Shown here in pieces: positions 18,077 to 26,387 of a DNA stretch of 64,000 nt. The DNA lies in the NCBI GenBank assembly GCA_965243095.1, contig OZ251530.1, positions 1,302,001-1,366,000 of the forward strand. The letters are read 5' to 3'. This DNA is from VXYL01 sp965243095. GTDB taxonomy: Bacteria > Pseudomonadota > Gammaproteobacteria > Pseudomonadales > Azotimanducaceae. Below the pieces are notes generated by a model. It was not told the origin of the DNA, made no database searches, and was given only the letters and a program-made list of their open reading frames with translations. Each line of letters starts with the position of its first letter. The stretch's first letter is position 1. The translations under genes were made by a program, and so were the position numbers.

Positions 18077-18457
18077 ATGCTGCAACTCGATCACACCATC
18101 GTGCCGGTGCGCGACCACGAGGCGGCGGCGCGCAGCATGGCGCGGCTGCTTGGCCTCCAATACCACGGCACTTGGGGCCACTTCGCGCCGCTGAAGGTGA
18201 ACGACGTGCTTACGCTGGACTTCGACACCAGCGAGAACCCCCAATCCCACCACTACGCCTTCCTGGCCAGCGACGCCGAGTTCGACGCCATCTTGGCGCG
18301 GGTCAAGGGCGAGGACATCGTGTTCGGCAGCGGGCCCAGCCGGGCGGCGCGCAAGGATGGCGAGATCAACCACCGGTACGGCGGGCGCGGCTTCTACTTC
18401 GAGTGCCAGGACGGGCACCTTTGGGAAGTGATCACGCACACCTACGTCACGGATTGA
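18077..18457 (+). CDS. VOC-family (glyoxalase/bleomycin-resistance fold) protein
   Basis: 126 residues with the two beta-alpha-beta-beta-beta modules of the vicinal oxygen chelate fold: LQLDHTIVPVRDHEAAAR at the N-terminus and GRGFYFECQDGHLWEVITH at the C-terminus. Putative metal ligands are His5 and the Glu of LWEV. ATG 18077 has a GCGAGG site; a GTG at 18047 would add ten residues. Substrate unknown. It stands between gltX and a small lipoprotein. Confidence 0.8.
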   Translation: MLQLDHTIVPVRDHEAAARSMARLLGLQYHGTWGHFAPLKVNDVLTLDFDTSENPQSHHYAFLASDAEFDAILARVKGEDIVFGSGPSRAARKDGEINHRYGGRGFYFECQDGHLWEVITHTYVTD

Positions 18458-18515
18458 CGTGCAACTGTTGCCGTTCCCGGTTGTCCAACCAAGCTAGCGA
18501 GAAGGAGGTTCCGAC

Positions 18516-18845
18516 ATGCAACGCAACGCCATCGCCAGGTTGTTCGTGGTAGCCCTCCCGTTCTTCCTCGGCGGCTGCCTAACCACCACCATCGGCACCG
18601 CGTCCTGCACCGGCGGCGGCGCCATGTGCGGGGTGAAGCACGCGACAGCAGGGGCGGAGATCCTCTTCAAGGGCGCGGCCTGCGCCGAGGTCTGCCGCGT
18701 CGCCAGCGACTGCGACGGCCGCGTGCAGGCCACGGTACGGCACAAACCCGTGGCCGCTGAGGCCGGCGGGAGCAGAGTCGTCAACGTCTCGCCGGGCGAT
18801 GTCTCGGCGCAGTGTGTGGGCGCGACGCTTCCAACCCCCGGCTAG
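18516..18845 (+). CDS. Small Cys-rich lipoprotein
   Basis: 109 residues with a lipoprotein signal (LFVVALPFFLGGC) and a strong GAGAAGGAGG ribosome site. The mature part has several cysteines (SCTGGG, AMCG, AACAEVC, DCDG, QCVG), suggesting disulfide bonds in the periplasm. No recognised domain. It converges on the LLM oxidoreductase gene. Confidence 0.7.
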   Translation: MQRNAIARLFVVALPFFLGGCLTTTIGTASCTGGGAMCGVKHATAGAEILFKGAACAEVCRVASDCDGRVQATVRHKPVAAEAGGSRVVNVSPGDVSAQCVGATLPTPG

Positions 18846-18877
18846 ACGCCGCCCACTTGCGGTTTGCTTGAACGGGA

Positions 18878-19888
18878 CTACCGCTCCCCGAACCGAAACC
18901 GCTCCGAGGTGAACGCCTCGAATGTCGGCATCGCTTCTTCCACCGGCATTTGGCCGATGGGGGCGACGATGGTGGTGTCGATGCCGGCCGCGGCGTTGGC
19001 CCGCACCCGCGCCCGCACTTCCTCCGCGCTGCCGATGATGGCCACGGCGTCGGCGATCTCGTCGGTGAGCGAGCCGGTGGAAAGCGCCCGATCCCGCGCC
19101 GCCCAGCCGGCCGCCACGCCTTCCGCCTCGTCCTTGTAGCCGGCCCACTTCAGGAACTCGTTGTACACCGGGTTCGCGTAGTAGGGCGCGTACTGTTCGC
19201 GGAACCGCTGCCGTGCGGCGGTGCGGTCGTTCGTCACCATCACCAGCGAGCGGTTCACTATTTCCACGTCTTCCAAGCGCTTGCCGGCCCGCTTCGCGCC
19301 GATTTCCACATGCTCCAACATGCGCGGCAGCGCCTTCGTCGGCCACAGGTTGAACACCACGCCGTCGCCGTATTGCGCCGCCATCTCGATCATCTTCGGG
19401 CGCAAGGCGGCGAGATAGATGGGCGGCGGATGGGGCATCGGCGCTTGCCGATAGCCGTGGCTGCGCAAGGTGGCGAGATCGAAGCCGGACTTCTCGCCGG
19501 CCAGCATGGAGCGCACCATCAACGCGGTTTCCTTCACCCGCGTGAGCGGCTTCTCCAGCGGCACGCCGTTGAAGCGCTCCACGATGGCTTGGCTGGAGGA
19601 GCCGAGGCCCAGCACGAAACGCCCAGGCAGGAGTTGCCCCAGCACGTTGGCGGTGGCCGCGAACACCGCCGGCGTGCGCGAATACACCGGCGTCACCGCC
19701 ACGCCCACGCGCATCCGTTCGGTGTGCTGCGCCACGGCGGCGGCCAGCGTCAGGCTGTCCGGCGCCATCGCGTCGGAGAACCACACGTCGTCGAAGCCGC
19801 GCGCCTCGGCCCAGCGCACCAAGTCGATGGAGTCCTGCACATCCGGCCCCATCGGCAGGGTGACGGCGATGCGTTTGCGGTCAATCAT
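18878..19888 (-). CDS. LLM-class flavin-dependent oxidoreductase
   Basis: 336 residues of the luciferase-like monooxygenase TIM-barrel family. Seen: ARGFDDVWFSDAM, RMRVGVAVTPVYSRTP, GRFVLGLGSSS and PIYLAALRPKMIEMAA, the usual flavin/F420-binding strands, and a C-terminal helix with IGSAEEVRARV. ATG 19888 is chosen; seven more upstream codons are open. Its first 56 codons lie inside the 348-base duplication; a second copy of this 5' end lies at 23151-23317. Before that duplication it probably followed the DUF5916-like gene directly. Substrate unknown. Confidence 0.88.
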   Translation of the reverse strand: MIDRKRIAVTLPMGPDVQDSIDLVRWAEARGFDDVWFSDAMAPDSLTLAAAVAQHTERMRVGVAVTPVYSRTPAVFAATANVLGQLLPGRFVLGLGSSSQAIVERFNGVPLEKPLTRVKETALMVRSMLAGEKSGFDLATLRSHGYRQAPMPHPPPIYLAALRPKMIEMAAQYGDGVVFNLWPTKALPRMLEHVEIGAKRAGKRLEDVEIVNRSLVMVTNDRTAARQRFREQYAPYYANPVYNEFLKWAGYKDEAEGVAAGWAARDRALSTGSLTDEIADAVAIIGSAEEVRARVRANAAAGIDTTIVAPIGQMPVEEAMPTFEAFTSERFRFGER

Positions 19889-20069
19889 CGTGCCACCAGA
19901 AAACGTCACAACACGTCGAAAATGCGGCTGTACTTCACCGCGAATTCGCGCCGCGGGCGGCCCAGCCCGCCCATGCGGTCGTCCACCTCATTGTAGACGA
20001 CGTACAGCCCGGCGCTGGCGGATTGCAGCCATGCGAAGCGGAAATTCACCGCCAGCACCTCGCTGGCGT
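19722..20069. repeat. Left 348-bp direct repeat flanking the NotI-type R-M island
   Basis: I aligned this segment by eye to 23151-23498: equal length, no gaps, 12 mismatches. It covers the 5' end of the LLM gene, the short intergenic gap and the last codons of the DUF5916-like gene. Eight mismatches are synonymous in the two reading frames, three fall between the genes, and one at the outer edge changes Ser to Arg. Confidence 0.95.
19906..20069 (-). pseudogene. Truncated 3' end of the DUF5916-like gene
   Basis: Encodes about the last 53 residues of the protein intact at 23335-25470, including ASAGLYVVYNEVDDRMGG and the terminal SRIFDVL, and keeps the stop codon. Upstream the frame runs into unrelated island DNA. 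It is the leftover of the duplication that carries the R-M genes. Confidence 0.9.
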
Positions 20070-20125
20070 TGACGCTCAGTATCGGTGCACAGGGGCTTGG
20101 CGGACTCAAGGTGCTTGCCTCCACG

Positions 20126-20980
20126 TCACTCTGTGTCCGGAGCGAGTTGCTGTTGGAGTTTGCTTCGCAAACGCTCAACGAATGCACCCTTGTCCGGCAA
20201 ATTCGGATTGGCCCGCATGGCCCCGAAAAACTCGTCCACGCTCGTCGAAAGTACTCGCGTAGCCTGCAGCACATGCCGGGTGTCATGTCGTCGCAGCGAA
20301 TACAACGCGAAGCGCGTACTGTCTTCATCCCGGAATTCACTTATCTGGATCCCATATCTACTAGCCAAGTTGGTATAGATGTATTCCTGAATTATCCAAT
20401 AGCACTTCGTCCCCCATGCTTCGTAGACGATACCTTTGTTCATTAGTTGCATCATAGCCCGCTTTATGGAGTCATAGGTGTTCAAGCTAAACTGGTATTT
20501 TCTCCGTGTTATGTTCTCTCCCCGCGCAAATTCCTGAAACGCGTTGACTAATGCGCCCGTTCCCGTGGTGGAGTCCGATTGAAACTCAACCGATACAAAA
20601 TCATCAATGTCTGCGCTCATTGGCCTGTGCTTTACAATCACATAGTCTATGTTACCAATATTCGGCAGGCTCACCTCTCGTAACACGACGACGTTATCCG
20701 AGTTACCGAAATAGTGGAGCGCAACTTCCTCCAATACCTTAGGCACCCCCTCAAGACCGCCGGGCTCCTCAAAGCGGCGAGGGCAAACGGCCCGCACCTC
20801 GCCGCTGGCATGTACGGAACATACGCCGAATGGAACGTCAAGTGATCGGCTCTTCTTATCGCAACGTACGTTCCGAAACGGACACTCGTGCTCCCTACGG
20901 GCTTGCTCCGCCGTCGTAGAACGGACTTCTATGGGATGGCCGAATATCTCGGCCGGCCGTTTACCAGCAACATCCGTCAC
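20126..20980 (-). CDS. NotI-family type II restriction endonuclease
   Basis: 284 residues. Near the N-terminus PAEIFGHPIEV is followed by four cysteines (33, 40, 54, 66; ECPFRNVRC, FGVCSV, AVCPRRF), matching the metal-binding Cys4 fold of NotI. A PD-(D/E)XK-like core follows: Asp112 in NIDYV, then Glu132 and Gln134 in VEFQ, an E-x-Q variant of the active site. Start is GTG 20980, whose GTGA overlaps the methylase stop; the longer frame to 21127 reads across the methylase. Base composition around 20340-20700 is visibly AT-richer than the neighbours, suggesting transfer. It should cut DNA not modified by its partner. Confidence 0.82.
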   Translation of the reverse strand: MTDVAGKRPAEIFGHPIEVRSTTAEQARREHECPFRNVRCDKKSRSLDVPFGVCSVHASGEVRAVCPRRFEEPGGLEGVPKVLEEVALHYFGNSDNVVVLREVSLPNIGNIDYVIVKHRPMSADIDDFVSVEFQSDSTTGTGALVNAFQEFARGENITRRKYQFSLNTYDSIKRAMMQLMNKGIVYEAWGTKCYWIIQEYIYTNLASRYGIQISEFRDEDSTRFALYSLRRHDTRHVLQATRVLSTSVDEFFGAMRANPNLPDKGAFVERLRSKLQQQLAPDTE

Positions 20981-23025
20981 TTTGCGTTGCTCAGTAGTCG
21001 TACCCACTCCATGCGAATCTTGTCCGTTGGCATATCGACTCTCCCGAGAAGCCATCCAAGCGTTTCTCCGCAACGTCTGCAGAAAGACTCGCTGTCGTCG
21101 GTTGTTGATTTGTCGGGCTCGAACCAATGGCGCTCGGCATCCGCCCTGCTAGCCAAGACGAGAATGCAATCGTGCCGAATCGACTTGAGACTTCGGATAT
21201 GCACGGATATGGGATGTTCGGAGAACACCACATATGCGTTCGTCAGCACAAAGCCGGCAGTGCGCAACGCCACCGTGAGTTCACTCCACGCCTTGTGGTT
21301 CCAATGGTGGAACGTGAACACCATCCGGCCTGTTCCGGGTTTCAATACGCGCCGACACTCGGCAAAGACGCCGGTTAGGACGCGCATGAAATTGCTCTCG
21401 TCGGTCGACGTGTTCGGCGCGACGGCTACTTGGTTGTGGTCGTAGCGCCATTGCGCGGCGTCCGGGAGTAGGCGGGCTAACCACACGCGGAAGAACATCG
21501 CCAAGTCCGCATACTGTACGCTGTCGTAGTACGGAGGGTCTGTTACCACGACGTCCACCGAGTCGTCCAATAGGGGAAGACGCCGGGAATCCCGTTGCAT
21601 TACCAAAAACCTGCCTCCTTCCGGTGTTAGCTCGGCTTGCGTCAATGCTTCCTCGCCGGTGTCCGTCTCGCCACGAATGGAAACTAACCGTTGCTTTCGG
21701 TCGGCACCGATTTTGCGCTCGACCGGAAGCGCGGCCCATTTGCGCCCCCGCTCGATGCGGTCACTGAAAAGCCGCCGCAGGTTGCCCGAGGACTTGGCCG
21801 GGTTGATGGGGTTGTTTTCCAAGGCGGTGTATTGGAACGAATAGGCGTGGAGGCCGAACGTGTGTCGGATGGCACCGGGGCGGTTCTTGGACCAGCCCTT
21901 GTAGCCGCAGAGCATGGAGTTGAACTCCAGCGAGGTCGAGACCAGCATCGCCAGATTTAGGCGCGCAAGCTCCTCGTGGCACTGCAAGTGCGTGATCGCA
22001 CGGTGTAGGTAGAGTAGCTGCCGCGACGAAAAGACGTCCAAGTAGGAACGGACATTGTGCCGGATCAAATCGCCGGACTTGGGCCCGTCTCGAATTAGGA
22101 AGTCCTCGAGCGAACCAAAGTCCAGCTTGTTTCGGGCTCGGTCCGCCTTGGCGACAACCCGCAAGTCGTGCTGGCTTGGCGCACGGAAGAAGAGGCCATG
22201 GTGCGCACACTCGCCGACGACGGCAACGAGGGCGTAGCGGGCGTAGAAAGGCACTTCGTCGAGTTCCTCATACGCCCTATTGCATGACGGGCACTTCCGG
22301 TCGCCTTTCTTGATCAATCGCCCTGCGCCGGTGCCTTCACGGTTGGGCGCGGAATCGGTACATACCATGCCGTTACGCGGGTCGAACCGCGTCGTTCCAC
22401 CTTTGTCCTGCCTCAAATCGTACTGCTCAACTTGGATGACGGTTCCGCACTTGCAGCGTTTGCGCACTCCGTAGAGGCAATAACGGATGTCGGTGTCGCC
22501 GCCGCACGTTGGACAGTGGGTTTGGAAGTAGGGATGCAGATCCGCATGGACGTCGGCGAAAAAGCGGTCGAACGCCCTGCGAAGGGACGGAAGCGCGACC
22601 CGGGAAAGCGACGCACGGGCTTGCAGAACCGGGATGGGGTCGATATCCGCACCGATGACGTTGGCGCCCATGCGTATGGCCTCGTGCAATGTTGTGCCGC
22701 CGCCCATCATCGGATCAAGGACGGTAAACCCCTCGAGACCGCCTGCGGTGTAGTAGCCCCTCCGTCCAGCGCACGGCGCGAACTGCTTCAGGATTGTGCG
22801 GAAGGTTGAGCCACATCGCCTTGCCCACCACTTGTGCAGGTACGTGTTGGGCCGAAAAAGGTGTTTGTTGAACACCTCACGCCGCGACAGGCTGTCGACG
22901 AAATACTCCGGAAACCGCGCATCGATTCCTTGGTTTGGCGTTGGTTGGCAATCGGGAGCGCCGTTAGCCACGGCGTCGCCGTTGCTAGCTTGCGCAGCTT
23001 CGCCACCAGAATCTCGGTAATCCAT
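20977..23025 (-). CDS. DNA methyltransferase of the NotI-type R-M system
   Basis: 682 residues from ATG 23025 (GGTGGGG ahead; GTG 23037 also possible). SAM-binding motif I DPMMGGGTTLHEA near residue 105 follows YLHKWWARRCGSTFR. The catalytic motif DPPYYDSVQYADL is near residue 494, so this is an amino (N6A or N4C) methylase. The long insert between them carries Cys pairs (CPTCGG, CKCG, CPSC) like a zinc ribbon. The layout resembles the large adenine-specific methylases with Zn-ribbon inserts (COG1743-like). It overlaps and precedes the NotI-like nuclease, so this is the protecting enzyme. Confidence 0.85.
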   Translation of the reverse strand: MDYRDSGGEAAQASNGDAVANGAPDCQPTPNQGIDARFPEYFVDSLSRREVFNKHLFRPNTYLHKWWARRCGSTFRTILKQFAPCAGRRGYYTAGGLEGFTVLDPMMGGGTTLHEAIRMGANVIGADIDPIPVLQARASLSRVALPSLRRAFDRFFADVHADLHPYFQTHCPTCGGDTDIRYCLYGVRKRCKCGTVIQVEQYDLRQDKGGTTRFDPRNGMVCTDSAPNREGTGAGRLIKKGDRKCPSCNRAYEELDEVPFYARYALVAVVGECAHHGLFFRAPSQHDLRVVAKADRARNKLDFGSLEDFLIRDGPKSGDLIRHNVRSYLDVFSSRQLLYLHRAITHLQCHEELARLNLAMLVSTSLEFNSMLCGYKGWSKNRPGAIRHTFGLHAYSFQYTALENNPINPAKSSGNLRRLFSDRIERGRKWAALPVERKIGADRKQRLVSIRGETDTGEEALTQAELTPEGGRFLVMQRDSRRLPLLDDSVDVVVTDPPYYDSVQYADLAMFFRVWLARLLPDAAQWRYDHNQVAVAPNTSTDESNFMRVLTGVFAECRRVLKPGTGRMVFTFHHWNHKAWSELTVALRTAGFVLTNAYVVFSEHPISVHIRSLKSIRHDCILVLASRADAERHWFEPDKSTTDDSESFCRRCGETLGWLLGRVDMPTDKIRMEWVRLLSNAK

Positions 23026-23150
23026 TCGCAACCCCACCGTCTATCGCCTAGCTTAACACGAGGGATGCCGCTGTGGCGGGCACGCGACGTAGGCGACGTT
23101 GGCCACGGGAGGGAGCCAGGGTCCGCTAAGGCAGGCCGTCATCTCAGAGC

Positions 23151-23317
23151 GTGTGCTGCGCCACCGCGGCGGCCAGCGTCAGGCTGTCCGGCGCCATCGC
23201 GTCGGAGAACCACACGTCGTCGAAGCCGCGCGCCTCGGCCCAGCGCACCAAGTCGATGGAGTCCTGGACATCCGGCCCCATCGGCAGGGTGACGGCGATG
23301 CGTTTTCGGTCAATCAT
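23151..23317 (-). pseudogene. Truncated 5' end of the LLM oxidoreductase gene
   Basis: Encodes the first 55 or so residues of the protein intact at 18878-19888 (MIDRKRIAVTLPMGPDV and so on), then ends in a stop inside island DNA. The protein sequence is identical to the intact copy although the DNA differs at several positions. Confidence 0.9.
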
Positions 23318-23498
23318 CGTGTCACCGGAACACGTCACAACACGTCGAAAATGCGGCTGTACTTCACCGCGAACTCGCGCCGCGGGCGGCCCAGCCCGCC
23401 CATGCGGTCGTCCACCTCATTGTAGACAACGTACAGCCCGGCGCTGGCCGATTGCAGCCACGCGAAGCGGAAGTTCACCGCCAGCACCTCCCTGGCGT
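23151..23498. repeat. Right 348-bp direct repeat flanking the NotI-type R-M island
   Basis: Partner of 19722-20069 in the same orientation. On this side the DUF5916-like gene is intact and the LLM gene is cut off. The two repeats enclose 20070-23150, which holds only the methylase and nuclease plus short flanks. Confidence 0.95.
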
Positions 23499-25470
23499 CG
23501 CTGTATTGCACCACGGTGCGCACATTCGTCTTCGGCGTGAACGAGTAGGAAAAGCCGGCGTTTGCCACGTTCACGTCGAATTCGCAGCTGTCGCCCGGCA
23601 GGTCGATGGCGTTGTGGTTCAAGCCGGCCCACGCGCTCAAGGATTCGTCGGGGCGATAGTTCAGGTACGGATGGAAGCCGAGCACCCGGCCGTTGTAGAA
23701 GCCGCCGTTCTCCACGATGGCGCCGCCGCTCCACGTCTCCCCCGGCGGCGACGTCACGCCGATGTTCAGCGCGCTCGTGTCGTATTCGCCGGCGGCCACG
23801 GTGCAGCCGACGATGGGAAACGGCCAGCGCACCGCCTCGCGGTTGAAGTTCACCGCCGTCCACAAGTCCGCGCCGTTGCGCCACACCAGCCAACTCTCCA
23901 CATGCAGTTCGGCGCTTTCCTGCAACCCGTCGAAGCCCCAGTAGCTCTGATAGCTGGCGAAGGGGCGCCACTCGTCGATGCCGAAACGATCCTGCACCTG
24001 CACGGTGCGCTGCACGAAGCCGGCCGCCCGGCGGTAGCCGCGGCGCGAGACGAAGCCGATCTGCGGGTTGAAGCCCTCGCCCACCTCCGCGTAGCTGGCG
24101 CTGTACTGCCAAGTGGAGGAAGCGTAGCCGCCGTACAGGGAGGCCGCGTGCTGGTCGCGTCTCTCCCCCCGTGTGCGCGTGCGGGCGACGAAGCCGCGCA
24201 CGGTGGCGTTCTCGCCGATGCCGAGCTGGCCATCCACGCCGTAGGTTTGGTTGCTGGTCTCGCCGTCGCGGTTGGCGGCGAGGAAGCCGAGCGAGGTGCG
24301 GTTGCGGAACTGCTGGCTCACCCGCGCCACGGTGAAGTCCGTCTTGCCTTCCCCCGCCGCGCCCCCGTCCACACGCATGTGCAGGAAACCGAGGTTGGTG
24401 CCCGCGCCCAAGCGCCCGGAGACCCGCGCCCCGCCTTCGATGGGCAGGCGGCGACCGTCCGCGGCGATGCCGATGCGCCGGCTGTGGAACAGCTGCGCCT
24501 CGCCGGGCCAGCCGACCTCGAACGCGGCCGCGTTTTCCAAGAAGAACGGGCGCGTTTCCGGGAAGAACAGGCTGAAGCGGCCGAGATTCACCTGCAGTTG
24601 ATCGGATTCCACCTGCGCGAAATCGGTGTTGTAGGTGAGATCGAGCGTGAGCCCTTGGGTGAGCGAGTACTTCACGTCGAAGCCGACCTCTTCGTCCCGC
24701 GTTTCCTCGCCGCCTTCGGCGCGGGCGAGGCCCGCCAGCACATACGGCGTGACTTTCAAGTTGCGGTGGTGCGCCGGCACCCGAAAGCCCGCCACCGCGC
24801 CGGCCAAGTCCAGCCGGTACATGGAGAACTGGCGCGGAATCGGCGACCAGTAGGCCACCTCGTTGTTGCCGATGACCACCCGCGCCACGTTCACGCCCCA
24901 CGTCTGCTCCTCGCCATCGCCGCCGGCCCGATAGCGCAGCGACGTGAACGGAATCGCCAGTTCCGCGCTCCATCCATCCTCGTGGATGCGCGCCTGCACG
25001 TCCCACACCGTGCTCCAATTCCAATCCACCTCGCCGTTGGCCACCTGCCCGTCGTATTCCGCGCCCACCGGATTGGTGCCGAACACCATGCCGTCCAACC
25101 CGCTGCGGAACGGATCCAGCACGATGGCGAAGGAATCCGACTGGAAGCCGTTGTTGGAGATGGTGAGCGCCTGCGGATCGTCATGGCAAACCACGCCCAC
25201 GAACAACGCCGCCTCCGTGTAGCCCAGGTAGATCTCGGTGCGCCGGGTGGCCGCGGTGCCGTTGTCCGGAAAGAGCTGCCGAAAACCCGTCAGCGCCGGC
25301 ACGCCGCGCCACGCCGGGTCCGTACGCACATCGCCATCCAAAGCCGGCGGCGCTTGCAGGGCGTCAATGCGCGCCGTTCGCCGCTCCTGCACGCCCGGGC
25401 TTTCGACGGCCAACGCGGGAGCGAGCGGCGCAAGCAACACGGCGGCGCAAGCAAGATGCGCTCGAAACAT
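23335..25470 (-). CDS. Outer-membrane-type protein, DUF5916 with CBM9-like N-terminal domain
   Basis: 711 residues. ATG 25470 is chosen: GGGGG sits upstream and the signal peptide (ACAAVLLAPLAPALA) begins there. Residues about 35-230 form a carbohydrate-binding-9-like beta sandwich (PPALDGDVRTDPAWRG, EIYLGYTEAALFVGVVCHD, WSAELAIPFTSLRY). The rest is a long beta-barrel-like region (FSLFFPETRPFFLENAAAF, GRLGAGTNLGFLHMRVDGG) typical of DUF5916 proteins. Function of the family is unknown; an outer-membrane place is inferred. The 3' 164 bases are duplicated at 19906-20069. It probably led an operon with the LLM gene before the island came in. Confidence 0.85.
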   Translation of the reverse strand: MFRAHLACAAVLLAPLAPALAVESPGVQERRTARIDALQAPPALDGDVRTDPAWRGVPALTGFRQLFPDNGTAATRRTEIYLGYTEAALFVGVVCHDDPQALTISNNGFQSDSFAIVLDPFRSGLDGMVFGTNPVGAEYDGQVANGEVDWNWSTVWDVQARIHEDGWSAELAIPFTSLRYRAGGDGEEQTWGVNVARVVIGNNEVAYWSPIPRQFSMYRLDLAGAVAGFRVPAHHRNLKVTPYVLAGLARAEGGEETRDEEVGFDVKYSLTQGLTLDLTYNTDFAQVESDQLQVNLGRFSLFFPETRPFFLENAAAFEVGWPGEAQLFHSRRIGIAADGRRLPIEGGARVSGRLGAGTNLGFLHMRVDGGAAGEGKTDFTVARVSQQFRNRTSLGFLAANRDGETSNQTYGVDGQLGIGENATVRGFVARTRTRGERRDQHAASLYGGYASSTWQYSASYAEVGEGFNPQIGFVSRRGYRRAAGFVQRTVQVQDRFGIDEWRPFASYQSYWGFDGLQESAELHVESWLVWRNGADLWTAVNFNREAVRWPFPIVGCTVAAGEYDTSALNIGVTSPPGETWSGGAIVENGGFYNGRVLGFHPYLNYRPDESLSAWAGLNHNAIDLPGDSCEFDVNVANAGFSYSFTPKTNVRTVVQYSDAREVLAVNFRFAWLQSASAGLYVVYNEVDDRMGGLGRPRREFAVKYSRIFDVL

Positions 25471-25570
25471 GGGGATGTCCCCCGGCGGGAAGTCGGGCGA
25501 CGATAGGCGATGGGGCATGGGAAGTCAAAAAACAGCGCGGTGGCTGTCAACACAGCGCCGGGCCCGGCTT

Positions 25571-26189
25571 GTGCGCCCCCGGCGGCAGGGGATCGAGCAC
25601 ATCTGGTGCGCCGCCTCGGTCATGGCGTACGCCTCGATCACCGGTGCGCTGAAGACGCGCTCCAACTCCGCCATCACCTGCGGCGGCAGCGACGCGGAGG
25701 AAGAGCGAATGAAGCGCAGCTTGCTGGCATGTGCGATTTCGGCGTTGCGGGCGGCGCGGCCGAGGATCGCGTGGTGCATCGTCGGCACCGCGCTGTACCA
25801 AGTGGGTTTTTCCCCTTGCAGCCAAGCGAAGAAGCGCAGCGCGTCGAAAGCCGGGCGCACACATCACGGTGCCGCCGGTCGCCAAGCTCGCCAGCACCGG
25901 CGCCATCAAGCCGTGAATGTGAAACAACGGCATCACGTTCAGGCAACGATCCGCCGGCGTCAGGCGCAGCGTGGCGGCGATGTTGTGCGCCGAAGTCGCC
26001 AAGTTCGCTTGGCTCAGGGGCACCATCTTGGGCCGCGAGGTCGTGCCGGAAGTGTGTAGGATCAGCCCGATGGATTCCGCCGGGCGGGGTTGCGCGACGC
26101 CATCGGGCGCTCCGGCGAGCCGAATCGCTCCCGCTGTCTCGCCCACGGCAAGCCGCAAGACGGGAATGTCCCGCGCTTCCGCAACGGCC
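25571..26189 (-). pseudogene. Truncated, frameshifted copy of the acyl-CoA ligase at 31607-33103
   Basis: Closely similar to the middle of the intact ligase (about 32155-32779), including LHTSGTTSRPKMVPLSQAN and EAYAMTEAAHQMCS, but lacking both ends. Two frameshifts are visible against the intact gene: an extra A near 25850 (CGAAAG for CGAAG) and a lost T near 25592 (GGGATCG for GGGATTCG). No start, no adenylate C-domain, so it cannot make an enzyme. Confidence 0.9.
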
Positions 26190-26192
26190 CAC

Positions 26193-26387
26193 CAGAGCTT
26201 GGAGCGCACCATCGAACGTGGCGTGGAGCAGACGTTGGGCTACATGGAGCAGTGCGGGGCCGAGGAAGGGCATCTGGTGGTGATTGACCGCGGCGATGGA
26301 AGCGCGAGGCAACGCCCGGACGAGCAGAAGAGCAGCTCGGAAGGCGGCGCCGGAGACGGCCGGCGTGTGACGGTTTGGCGGCTCTAA
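26193..26387 (+). pseudogene. C-terminal remnant of an ATPase/nuclease-type protein
   Basis: An open plus-strand segment ending at TAA 26387 encodes QTLGYMEQCGAEEGHLVVID and ends RRVTVWRL. This pattern (YMxxCGAxEGHLVIFDR ... TVWGM) is, from memory, the usual end of large bacterial ATP-binding proteins with a PD-(D/E)XK-like C-terminal domain. Nothing upstream belongs to it: it abuts the ligase fragment directly, so the rest of the gene is lost. Confidence 0.6.

Noticed and set aside
20126..21127. Longer start of the NotI-like nuclease
   Set aside because: The extra codons overlap the methylase end and are not protein-like; the GTGA overlap start at 20980 fits better.
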